A stretch of DNA of 64,000 nt, from contig JBBDKV010000013.1 of NCBI GenBank assembly GCA_040879165.1, forward strand, positions 1 through 64,000. The letters are read 5' to 3'. Position 1 is the first letter of the stretch, and every line of letters begins with the position of its first letter. The notes under the pieces were generated by a model. The model saw only the letters and a program-made list of their open reading frames with translations. It had not been told where the DNA came from and ran no database searches. Origin of the DNA: JBBDKV01 sp040879165 (GTDB lineage: Bacteria; Patescibacteriota; Microgenomatia; UBA1400; PJMF01). Positions 57,155-64,000 of this stretch are shown piece by piece. Both the position numbers and the translations under genes were made by a program.

Positions 57155-57550
57155 CTATTTCTGTATTTCTTGAGATTGATACTGCTGGATAGCTTTTTGG
57201 ACTGCGGTGATTCCGAGCAACAGACACTTCACTCTGCCCAAAGAAATTTGCTCAAGACCAAGTAAAGACTCGATCTCAGACTGCCCAATGGTCGCAATTT
57301 CTACTGCTGTTTTTCCTTGCACCAACTCTGAGACCTGACTCATGGCTGCCTGACTAATAGTACAGCCTGACCCACGCCAACGAATCTGCTCAAGTTTGTT
57401 GCTGCCTGCAGCAAATTGGAGATCAACAGTGATGATATCACCACACGAAGCGTTGGCTTCAGTTAGGGAAATATCAGGCTGCTCGAGTTGTCCTGTGTTA
57501 CGTGGATGCCGAGCTTCATCCAAAATTGCTTCCTGAAATAAATCGTCCAT
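57155..57550 (-). CDS. sufU: Fe-S scaffold protein SufU/IscU-like
   Basis: 131 residues. Three conserved Cys in NASCGDIITV, GSGCTISQAA and GRVKCLLLG, with the Asp after the first Cys, as in SufU. In Firmicutes SufU is a zinc protein that takes sulfur from SufS and passes it to SufB. Its ATG overlaps the stop of sufS (TAATG), so translation is coupled. Confidence 0.92.
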   Translation of the reverse strand: MDDLFQEAILDEARHPRNTGQLEQPDISLTEANASCGDIITVDLQFAAGSNKLEQIRWRGSGCTISQAAMSQVSELVQGKTAVEIATIGQSEIESLLGLEQISLGRVKCLLLGITAVQKAIQQYQSQEIQK

Positions 57551-58818
57551 TACTGCCTTTGTTTTGTTCCAAAGACTTGCTTGACATGCTGTAAAGCTGC
57601 CACCAGGGTATCTACATCAGTTTTGGTGCTATAAACATGGAAGCTAGCCCGGATGGTAGCCTGCCAATCGTGCGCAGCATGGAGCGGCATCGTACAGTGG
57701 TGTCCGCTGCGCACCGCCACTCCTTGACTGTCTAACACTTGAGCTACATCGTGAGCATGAACTCCTTGGTAGAGAAATGCCACTGAGCCAACTCGGTCAA
57801 TTTTCCCCGAGTCATCAGTTTCCGTCGGACCGATCAATGTCACTTCTGGCACGCTTTGCAGCACGTCCAGCGCATGTCGCACCAACATCTGATCATGTGC
57901 GGCAACATCTTTCATCCCCAGCACACGCAAATATCGACAAGCCGCAGCCAACCCAACCAAGCTGGCGACATCTGGGGTGCCGGCTGTAAATCGTTCGGCT
58001 GCATCAGCTATAAAGGTAGTTTTTTCTAGTGAGACTTGGTCGATCATTCCGCCACCAAAAAGCCATGGTTGCATCTGGTGCTCCTGCAATAACTGGTCAC
58101 GCACAAGCAATCCGCCTACGCCCATTGGGGCAAGCATTTTGTGTCCACTAAAAGCGTAAAAATCAATATTAAGCTGAGAAAAATTGACTGGAATATGCGG
58201 AGCGGACTGCGCGCCATCAACAGCAATTTTAAGCTCGGGATTTTGGGTGCGAATTTCTGGGACGATTTTCTCCAGCGGCACCTGGGTACCAAGCGCGTTT
58301 GACACATGACTGAGTGCCAACAATTTACATCGGGGGTCTTGAGCCCACTCTAAGAGTTGATCCATTTGTAATCGCCCCTGCTCATCCACTGGCACAATTT
58401 TTAACTCAAGCTGCTGGCGCTCTGCCAACTGCTGCCAGGGAACAAAATTAGAATGATGCTCGAGAATGGTCGTTACAATCACATCACCAGGCTGCATTGC
58501 ATGAGCAGCCCAGCCAGAAACAATGCCATTGATTGCCTCTGTTGTGTTACGGGTAACAATCAGTTCGCTTGGCTTCGCCCCAAAAAAAGAAGCTACTTCC
58601 TGGCGAGACTCCTCCCAATCAGCAGTGCTGATGTCGGAAAGCGCGTGAACACCACGATGGACGTTGGCGTTGTGCTCCTCGTAGTAGCGCGTTATGGCAT
58701 CTATTACCTGATGCGGCTTCTGGCTGGTCGCGGCACTATCAAGATACACGAGAGACTTGCCATGTGGCTTGGTGGAGAGAATGGGAAAGTCATTCAGGAG
58801 TTGGATGGGATCGAACAT
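57550..58818 (-). CDS. sufS: Cysteine desulfurase SufS
   Basis: 422 residues, normal SufS size. PLP enzyme removing sulfur from cysteine. HRGVHALS near the N-terminus, the PLP Lys in FSGHKMLAPMG, and the catalytic Cys in RSGHHCTMPLH. The short ATG at 58818 is used because TACAAT ends eight bases before it; a longer hydrophobic extension from 58866 would be unlike the family. First gene of the sufS-sufU unit. Confidence 0.95.
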   Translation of the reverse strand: MFDPIQLLNDFPILSTKPHGKSLVYLDSAATSQKPHQVIDAITRYYEEHNANVHRGVHALSDISTADWEESRQEVASFFGAKPSELIVTRNTTEAINGIVSGWAAHAMQPGDVIVTTILEHHSNFVPWQQLAERQQLELKIVPVDEQGRLQMDQLLEWAQDPRCKLLALSHVSNALGTQVPLEKIVPEIRTQNPELKIAVDGAQSAPHIPVNFSQLNIDFYAFSGHKMLAPMGVGGLLVRDQLLQEHQMQPWLFGGGMIDQVSLEKTTFIADAAERFTAGTPDVASLVGLAAACRYLRVLGMKDVAAHDQMLVRHALDVLQSVPEVTLIGPTETDDSGKIDRVGSVAFLYQGVHAHDVAQVLDSQGVAVRSGHHCTMPLHAAHDWQATIRASFHVYSTKTDVDTLVAALQHVKQVFGTKQRQ

Positions 58819-58826
58819 ATGACTGT

Positions 58827-58832
58827 ATTGTA
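58827..58832 (-). promoter_or_regulatory. -10 box deciding the start of sufS
   Basis: TACAAT on the minus strand ends eight bases before the ATG at 58818 and lies within the longer in-frame ORF. Confidence 0.55.
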
Positions 58833-58929
58833 ACAGGAGAAAAAACAGGCAGGCAAACCACAACACTGCTTAATTGCATGGCTACTTGCTTGCCCTATAG
58901 ATTAGGGCATGAGAACAATTAAGTTCAGC

Positions 58930-58958
58930 TTGACAATTAAAGCAAAAAGTAATAAATT
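58930..58958 (+). promoter_or_regulatory. Promoter of the VapBC-type pair
   Basis: TTGACA (58930-58935), a 17-base spacer and TAAATT (58953-58958), with the ATG nine bases further on. Confidence 0.45.
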
Positions 58959-58967
58959 ATTACTATT

Positions 58968-59261
58968 ATGAATACACATATTGCTCAGACTAATATCAAA
59001 GGTCAATTGGTCATACCTAAAAAAATGAGAGACAAGCTCGGAATCAAGCCAACTGTACAATTACAATTAGTCCTCAAAGAAGCTGGAATTTTTATTCAGC
59101 CCGTGAAGGAAATTATTACCGACAATGTGGGGAAAGAGAGTTACCTCGCATTGCTCAAAAAAACTCAAGGAAGTTGGCAGGATCAAACTGATGTGCAAAA
59201 AGCTCGGGACAAGAAGAAACTTGAGCTACAAGCATCTCGAAAAAGGAAGCAGACGTGGTAA
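58968..59261 (+). CDS. AbrB/SpoVT-family antitoxin (VapB-like)
   Basis: 97 residues. The N-terminal AbrB-type swapped-hairpin DNA-binding domain is seen in TNIKGQLVIPKKMRDKLGI and the following LQLVLKEAGIFIQPV. The C-terminal part is charged and helical and would wrap round the toxin. The PIN-domain gene overlaps its end by seven bases. The protein probably represses its own promoter together with the toxin. The pair is inserted between the two suf units on the opposite strand. Confidence 0.9.
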   Translation: MNTHIAQTNIKGQLVIPKKMRDKLGIKPTVQLQLVLKEAGIFIQPVKEIITDNVGKESYLALLKKTQGSWQDQTDVQKARDKKKLELQASRKRKQTW

Positions 59262-59644
59262 TTCTCGATACCAACATCATTATTGACCACTTACGCACCA
59301 AAAATAAAACCCGAGAATCTATCCTGCTCCAATTTGTGCGCCGTCAGCCTAATCAAATCTTGGCAGTATCGATACTAAGCGTTCAAGAATTATATGAAGG
59401 ACAAAGCACGCGAAAAAAGTCAGCGGAGCAGGCTCTGCTGGCAGTACTGAGTCCGTTACACGTTTTACCCTACACATTTTCTATAGCTCAGCAAGCAGGC
59501 TGCCTCGCTCGAGACTTGCACCAACCAATTGAACTCGCAGATGCTGCCATAGCTGCCACTGCACTCGAACACAACGCGTCCTTACTGACGTTAAATACTA
59601 AGGATTTTCAAGAGATAGCCGAATTAGAGCTACTCCCTCTCTGA
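59255..59644 (+). CDS. PIN-domain toxin (VapC-like ribonuclease)
   Basis: 129 residues from GTG. The acidic quartet of PIN nucleases is visible as VILDTNIIIDHL, Glu in SVQELYEGQ and the two Asp in IELADAAIAATAL and LLTLNTKDFQEI. Such toxins cut tRNA or rRNA when the antitoxin is lost. It overlaps the AbrB-type antitoxin gene, as expected for translational coupling. Confidence 0.92.
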   Translation: MVILDTNIIIDHLRTKNKTRESILLQFVRRQPNQILAVSILSVQELYEGQSTRKKSAEQALLAVLSPLHVLPYTFSIAQQAGCLARDLHQPIELADAAIAATALEHNASLLTLNTKDFQEIAELELLPL

Positions 59645-59679
59645 GAGATAGTGCGATTACTCTGAATACAATTGTAACG

Positions 59680-60189
59680 CTACCTCAGAAACCCCTCCAC
59701 AATCAGCTCCTCAGCTTCAGCTTGCTTGAGGCCTCGGCTCATCATGTAGAATAGCTGCGATTCTGGGATGTGACTAATGCTGGCGGCGTGAGAACAAGAC
59801 ACGTCATCTGAAAGAATTTCTAAGTCTGGCACTGCCTCTGCTTGGGCTTCGTCGGAAAGCAGCAGGATTCGCTCGGTCAGAAATGATTGGGTGTCGGGGC
59901 AATTTTGATCAATGACAATTTTTCCCTTGAAGCTGATGGCAGCCTTATCTCGTGCCACGCCCTTCAGTGTCGTATCTGCCCGAGTGTGCGGAGCCTGGTG
60001 GTGCAGAATGACCTCGATATTGATTTTTTGCGAACCAGTTGCTTCAAATACGCCGTGGACAGTGACCGTCGACTCTGGTTGCTGCAACTCTATCAAGTAC
60101 ACACCAGATTCGGTGATCTCGACTTGATGATCACCAGACTTAGTCAAAGTAATTGTTTTTTTGGTATTGTGCAAATCATTTTTCTTCAT
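59680..60189 (-). CDS. sufD: Short SufD-like protein (C-terminal half only)
   Basis: 169 residues against about 420 in SufD. It keeps the C-terminal part of the SufB/D beta-helix (ILHHQAPHTRADTTLKGVA, KGKIVIDQNCPDTQSFLTERI) and the terminal SCSHAASISHIPESQLFYMMSRGLKQAEAEELIVEGFLR-type helix with the conserved His. The N-terminal helical domain is missing. It is 12 bases downstream of sufB. It probably dimerises with SufB as a minimal SufD. Confidence 0.87.
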   Translation of the reverse strand: MKKNDLHNTKKTITLTKSGDHQVEITESGVYLIELQQPESTVTVHGVFEATGSQKINIEVILHHQAPHTRADTTLKGVARDKAAISFKGKIVIDQNCPDTQSFLTERILLLSDEAQAEAVPDLEILSDDVSCSHAASISHIPESQLFYMMSRGLKQAEAEELIVEGFLR

Positions 60190-60201
60190 TACGTAACAAA
60201 A

Positions 60202-61626
60202 TTAGCCGATACTACCTTCCATTTCATGATCAATCAGCCGGTTCATCTCCACCGCGTACTCCAGAGGCAGTTTTTTAACCAGGTCGTCAATAAAACCGTG
60301 TACCACCATTTTGCGCGCGTCTTCTTCGCTAATGCCGCGGCTCATCAGATAAAACAGCTGGTCATCGCCAATTTTGGAGACCGTTGCTTCGTGCTGCACT
60401 GCCACTCTTGAGTTGAAAATTCGATCCACTGGGTACGTGTCGGAACGCGATCGCTCGTCTAAAAGCAAGGCGTCGCAGATAACAGAATTATGACTTTCCC
60501 GGGCATGTGGACCGACATTGACTAACCCACGATAGCTGGTGCGACCGCCATCCTTGCTAATTGATTTAGAGATAATTGTCGAGCTGGTGTGCGGGGCAAG
60601 ATGAATGGCTTTGGAGCCAGTGTCTTGGTGCTGACCCGCACCTGCCAGTGCCATGCTGAGCGTTTCCCCTGTTGCGCCTTTGCCTGCCAGGACGAATCCA
60701 GGATATTTCATGGTGATTTTGCTGCCCATATTAAAATCTGTCCAAATCATCTTGCCCTCTGCTTCGACGCGGGCGCGCTTGGTGACGAGATTGTAGACGT
60801 TTTTGTACCAGTTCTGAATGGTGGTGTATTGACAGCGCGCGCCCGCCTTGACATAGATCTCCACTACCGCCGAGTGCAGTGAGCCAGTGGAGAAGTTCGG
60901 GGCGGTACAGCCCTCAACATACGAAACTGACGCGCCCTCATCCACGATAATCAGCGTCCGCTCAAATTGCCCGGCATTCTCGGAGTTGATTCTGAAATAC
61001 GTCTGAAGCGGCATCTGGACATGAACGCCCTTGGGCACGTAGACAAACGAGCCGCCAGACCAGACTGCGGTATTGAGTGCGGAGAATTTGTTGTCGCCGT
61101 ACGGAATGACTTTGGAGAAATACTCGCGCACCAAGTCCGGATATTCGCGCAGACCTTCGTCCATAGAAAGGAAAACGACGCCTTCTTTGGCGAAGACCTC
61201 TTTGAGTGAGCCATAGACGACTTCAGAATCATACTGAGCCTTTACGCCAGCCAGCACTCCACGCTCGGCTTCAGGAATACCTAATTTATCAAAAGTCGCT
61301 TTGACATCGGCAGGCACTTCGTCCCAGGATTTGACTTGGTTGTCTGTGGGGCGTAAATAATAATGAATTTTTTCGTAATCAATTGGACTCAGATCAGCCC
61401 CCCAGTTGGGAGTTGGCTTGGCTTGGAAGGCTTTGTATGCTTCCAGGCGAATTTTAAGCATCCACTCAGGCTCCTCTTTAATGTGAGAAATTTCCCTGAT
61501 CAGTTTTTCATTCAACCCAGGCTTTGAGATGTAGCTGTAAGCTGTGGTGGGATACGAGTAACCATGCTCATATTCTTGAGGGTCAGCTTCAAATCGAGTG
61601 GTGTTTTTCTGTGCAAATCGAGCCAT
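60202..61626 (-). CDS. sufB: Fe-S cluster assembly protein SufB
   Basis: 474 residues, full length. Motifs in order: the N-terminal EPEWMLKIRLEAYKAF, WSGGSFVYVPKGVHVQMPLQ, an INSENAGQFERTLIIVDEG strand with the cluster-site Glu, YVEGCTAP with a conserved Cys, TKRARVEAEGKMIWTDFNMGS, and the late RSDTYPVDRIFN and ATVSKIGDDQLFYLMSRG. Scaffold of the SufBCD complex, on which clusters are made with SufC as ATPase and SufS/SufU as sulfur source. Confidence 0.96.
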   Translation of the reverse strand: MARFAQKNTTRFEADPQEYEHGYSYPTTAYSYISKPGLNEKLIREISHIKEEPEWMLKIRLEAYKAFQAKPTPNWGADLSPIDYEKIHYYLRPTDNQVKSWDEVPADVKATFDKLGIPEAERGVLAGVKAQYDSEVVYGSLKEVFAKEGVVFLSMDEGLREYPDLVREYFSKVIPYGDNKFSALNTAVWSGGSFVYVPKGVHVQMPLQTYFRINSENAGQFERTLIIVDEGASVSYVEGCTAPNFSTGSLHSAVVEIYVKAGARCQYTTIQNWYKNVYNLVTKRARVEAEGKMIWTDFNMGSKITMKYPGFVLAGKGATGETLSMALAGAGQHQDTGSKAIHLAPHTSSTIISKSISKDGGRTSYRGLVNVGPHARESHNSVICDALLLDERSRSDTYPVDRIFNSRVAVQHEATVSKIGDDQLFYLMSRGISEEDARKMVVHGFIDDLVKKLPLEYAVEMNRLIDHEMEGSIG

Positions 61627-61638
61627 GGTGAGTTAGTG

Positions 61639-62106
61639 CTAACGACTATATCGAATGATCTTGGAGATAAACCCTGTTTCTCCACCGGCAAAGCCAAAAT
61701 CGTATTGATCAAGCTCCTCAATAGAAATCCAGGCAAAGTCTGAATGTTCGCTACTTACTTGTGGAGCTGGCTGGTCAGTGTCAATCAGATTGTACTTCCA
61801 TCCAAGAATTATGGAATAGACTGTATCCTCTGCCGCAAAATAGCTGGCAACAAAAATTGGTTGCTCTGCTTCGTCAAGCGACACTTCAAACCCCGTCTCT
61901 TCCTGAATTTCTCTCTGTATGTCTTTGATATGCGGATTTTTGAGGTCTTTGTGAGCGGCCGGCCACTCGGCGTTTCCGCCAGGCAAATCCCACTGTCCCG
62001 GCCGCGAGTGCGCGTCATCTGCCCGTTTCAACAGTAGTACGCGATCACCCGACCAGATAGCGCACTTTTGTAAAATTTTCACTGATTCTGTTAATTGATG
62101 TGGCAT
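61639..62106 (-). CDS. NUDIX hydrolase between sufC and sufB
   Basis: 155 residues. NUDIX box GGNAEWPAAHKDLKNPHIKD...REIQEETGF (the G-x5-E-x7-R-E-U-x-E-E-x-G-U pattern, with the N-terminal part stretched by an insertion) and a hydrophobic start ILQKCAIWSGDRVLLLKRA. Such enzymes hydrolyse nucleoside diphosphates linked to other groups. It is embedded in the suf operon, four bases after sufC and 12 before sufB. A second NUDIX gene lies upstream of sufC. Substrate unknown. Confidence 0.87.
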   Translation of the reverse strand: MPHQLTESVKILQKCAIWSGDRVLLLKRADDAHSRPGQWDLPGGNAEWPAAHKDLKNPHIKDIQREIQEETGFEVSLDEAEQPIFVASYFAAEDTVYSIILGWKYNLIDTDQPAPQVSSEHSDFAWISIEELDQYDFGFAGGETGFISKIIRYSR

Positions 62107-62110
62107 AGTT

Positions 62111-62875
62111 TTATTTGGTTACTAATCCTTCATAGCCAGATTTTTCAAGCTTGGCAACCAGCTCAGAGCCGCCTGATTCAACGATCTTGCCCTTGACCAT
62201 GACGTGGACAAAATCTGGTTTCAAATAGTCTAAAATTCTTTGATAATGCGTTATTACAAGCGTACCAGTATTCTGCTTGGTAATGATTTTTCTCACGCCG
62301 TGAGCCACTTTCTTGATGGCGTCGATATCAAGTCCTGAATCTGTCTCGTCAAGTATGGCAAATTTTGGCTCTAATATAGCCATCTGCAAAATTTCAAGTT
62401 GTTTTTTCTCGCCACCGCTAAAACCTTCATTAAGTCCTCTGGTTAAAAAGCTTTTATCTATGTTAAGTTCAGCTGCTACTGTCTGCAGATGTTTTCGAAA
62501 ATCGAGCGCGCGTTGAAATTGACGCTCTGGCTCCGCTGAAAATCGAGCGGCATACGCCCGACGCAAAAAATTTTGGACACTGACCCCAGGTATTTCGACC
62601 GGATACTGAAAAGCTAAGAACAGACCATGTTGCGCTCGCTCATCAGGTGATAACTCAAGAATTTCTTCGCCAGCCAACTTGACTGAACCACTTTTTACTT
62701 CATAGGTGGGATGACCGGCTAGCGTGCTGGCCAACGTACTTTTCCCTGAACCATTTGGACCCATGATGGCATGGACTTCGCCAGGCTTGACGGTTAATGT
62801 AATGCCACGCAAAATTGGGTCATCAGCTATGGAAACTTGTAATTTTGAAATAGCGAGATTTTTTGAAGCGCTCAT
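62111..62875 (-). CDS. sufC: Fe-S assembly ATPase SufC
   Basis: 254 residues. ABC ATPase with Walker A GPNGSGKSTL, Q-loop FLAFQYPVEIPG, the SufC-type signature LNEGFSGGEKKQLEIL, Walker B FAILDETDSGLD and switch His in VITHYQRIL. Works with SufB and SufD. It overlaps the stop of the upstream NUDIX gene (TGATG). Confidence 0.95.
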   Translation of the reverse strand: MSASKNLAISKLQVSIADDPILRGITLTVKPGEVHAIMGPNGSGKSTLASTLAGHPTYEVKSGSVKLAGEEILELSPDERAQHGLFLAFQYPVEIPGVSVQNFLRRAYAARFSAEPERQFQRALDFRKHLQTVAAELNIDKSFLTRGLNEGFSGGEKKQLEILQMAILEPKFAILDETDSGLDIDAIKKVAHGVRKIITKQNTGTLVITHYQRILDYLKPDFVHVMVKGKIVESGGSELVAKLEKSGYEGLVTK

Positions 62876-63426
62876 CAGGCAACCCTCTCTAAGTAAATGT
62901 CAAAGACGTAACTCAATTCTTGGCGAATCGTGGGCAGTACATCAAGTGTTTGCAATTCTTTTTTGGTAAACCAACCAATATCTGTCGTCTCAACGGTGTC
63001 GCGGGTGTATTCTACACCAGATGTGGGTAAAACTAAATACAGGGCGTTGAAGTGCTGCTCACAGCCGCGCTGCCACTGCTCGACACGCTGATACTCTTCG
63101 CCATCTTTCAGCCGCGCTTGATAATTTTCTTGACTCACCCAGTGTAAGTTACTGGTAAGTGGGCTGGGATAAAATTCCTGAGGATTTTCAGCTGGCAAAT
63201 GAAAAAAGGGGTCAATTACTTGAACAGCGACGTCTGTTTCCTCTAAAACTTCACGTTCTGCCGCCTGGTGCGGCAGCTCATTTTCTTCGATATGTCCGCC
63301 TGGAGCCAGCCACAACCCAAGTTTGGCATGCTTGATAAGCAACATTTTATTATCATGTATCAACGCACCTGCTGCAGTATAACAAATTTTTGGTGTGACG
63401 GTTTTTTGACTCATAGCTTGTGTCAC
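62875..63426 (-). CDS. NUDIX hydrolase upstream of sufC
   Basis: 183 residues. NUDIX box GGHIEENELPHQAAEREVLEET (G-x5-E-x7-R-E-U-x-E-E fold) within a domain that begins ICYTAAGALIHDNKMLLIKH and has LWLAPGG. The C-terminal half is longer than in minimal NUDIX proteins. Start is GTG overlapping the previous stop (GTGA); an ATG four codons later is possible. Probably the first suf-proximal gene of a unit running exonuclease-NUDIX-sufC-NUDIX-sufB-sufD. Confidence 0.86.
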   Translation of the reverse strand: MTQAMSQKTVTPKICYTAAGALIHDNKMLLIKHAKLGLWLAPGGHIEENELPHQAAEREVLEETDVAVQVIDPFFHLPAENPQEFYPSPLTSNLHWVSQENYQARLKDGEEYQRVEQWQRGCEQHFNALYLVLPTSGVEYTRDTVETTDIGWFTKKELQTLDVLPTIRQELSYVFDIYLERVA

Positions 63427-64000
63427 AGGAGGCTCATTTGCACACCAGCATTTTTTTGCGGAGTATAGCTAAAATCAACTTGACACTCGATCAGACGATT
63501 CCACTTGTTGCGAAATTTAACCAACCCTTTTTGCATTCCAAAATCATACACATCTCTAGTTACCGCAACGTCCTGCAAGCAATATTCTTTGAGTGCCCGC
63601 AAATTACCATCTCGATAATACTTTACCGCGTCCAATCCGCTCCCAGACTTGCCCAAACCAAGCGTCTCCTGTGCCACTGCATCTAAACCAATACGGTGGC
63701 CAGCACTCTTTTTAATCCGCTCCAGTAAATCAAGCGTGGGCAACGTAGCAATGTCACCTTTGTAATACGGCACAAATGTCTGCATGTCAAAATCATCAAT
63801 ATTGAAGCCAATTAACACATCAGCTTTTTCTAAAATGGGAAATAATTTTGGCAAATCCTCTTCAAAAAAACTCAGCATCTCCCCAGAGCCACTGCTTCCC
63901 TCGCGCACACAAGCGCCTACAAAAGAAACTCCCAGTCGGTCTGGAAAGTTACCGCCCACTTCGTCAAAAATTTTCTTGGTTTCTACATCTAAAATGACTT
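63423..64000 (-). CDS. DEDDy-type 3'-5' exonuclease, 5' end outside the window
   Basis: At least 192 residues. Exo motifs are visible: VILDVETK (ExoI, D-x-E), IGFNIDDFDMQ (ExoII, N-x3-D) and EYCLQDVAVT (ExoIII, Y-x3-D), the DEDDy pattern of DnaQ/PolB-type proofreading exonucleases. The frame continues to the last base of the window without a start codon, so the gene is truncated by the edge. It overlaps the downstream NUDIX gene by four bases (GTGA). It may be a stand-alone RNase H-like nuclease; the N-terminal part is not visible. Confidence 0.85.
   Translation of the reverse strand, partial: VILDVETKKIFDEVGGNFPDRLGVSFVGACVREGSSGSGEMLSFFEEDLPKLFPILEKADVLIGFNIDDFDMQTFVPYYKGDIATLPTLDLLERIKKSAGHRIGLDAVAQETLGLGKSGSGLDAVKYYRDGNLRALKEYCLQDVAVTRDVYDFGMQKGLVKFRNKWNRLIECQVDFSYTPQKNAGVQMSLL

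Noticed and set aside
57006..57227. Small minus-strand frame between sufU and the flavoprotein gene
   Set aside because: Low complexity, overlaps tandem GCTGCTATGGTTG units and the end of sufU; no start signal.

Overview
The window looks like a scaffold from an uncultivated, small-genome bacterium, most likely of the Candidate Phyla Radiation (Patescibacteria). The reasons are a dense mix of short membrane and secreted proteins of unknown function, a few core genes (ftsK, RNase J, galU, comF, maf, dus, tmRNA), no biosynthetic operons, and a 100-N scaffold gap. TGA is used as a stop and no gene reads through TGA, which argues against the code-25 lineages (Gracilibacteria, Absconditabacteria). 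No rRNA, prophage, insertion sequence or CRISPR array was seen. The lineage is an inference; no marker such as a ribosomal protein is present.

Layout. 0.05-5.1 kb: a terminator and a gene relic, then a 1205-residue secreted protein whose C-type-lectin/FGE-like domain looks like the target of a diversity-generating retroelement, then a small unknown gene and a frameshifted remnant. 5.1-20.3 kb: envelope and housekeeping genes (alpha/beta hydrolase, FkbM methyltransferase, two paralogous membrane proteins, GalU, CAP-domain protein, lipoprotein, DUF1624, DUF1761, RadC-like JAB protein, Maf, methyltransferase, EEP hydrolase) with tRNA-Ser(TGA), tRNA-Arg(GCG) and tRNA-Ser(CGA). 20.3-24.3 kb: an AT-richer accessory stretch with small membrane proteins, repeat relics, a PH-domain protein and a GNAT. 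24.3-31.2 kb: an MhqO/MhqD-like pair, a DUF4430 lipoprotein, small membrane proteins and two-component genes. 31.2-42.1 kb: a Ca2+-type P-ATPase, two glycosyltransferases, a secreted C39-like protein, Dus, tRNA-Val(CAC), a TMTC-like TPR membrane protein and ComF. 42.2-42.8 kb: a tmRNA gene interrupted by the assembly gap. 42.9-53.8 kb, nearly all on the minus strand: HD hydrolase, DUF4349, FtsK, RNase J, a Lon-type AAA+ ATPase without protease domain, PfkB kinase, LOG protein, Rpe and RpiB. 53.8-64 kb: an Fe-S/redox region with a SufT-like DUF59 protein, DsbA-like protein, 3Fe-4S ferredoxin, ferredoxin-reductase-like flavoprotein, SufU, SufS, an inserted VapBC-type pair, a short SufD, SufB, NUDIX, SufC, NUDIX and a DEDDy exonuclease cut by the window edge.

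How it works together. Rpe and RpiB with the PfkB kinase suggest pentose-phosphate salvage. SufC-B-D-S-U plus the DUF59 protein would assemble Fe-S clusters, with the ferredoxin and its reductase as possible electron donors. FtsK, RNase J and tmRNA supply chromosome segregation, RNA turnover and ribosome rescue.

A window-wide feature is gene starts in which a TATAMT-like -10 box ends 6-9 nt before the start codon with no Shine-Dalgarno sequence, so first genes appear to be leaderless. Several internal or operon-distal genes instead carry AAGGAG-type sites. I used this rule to shorten several starts.
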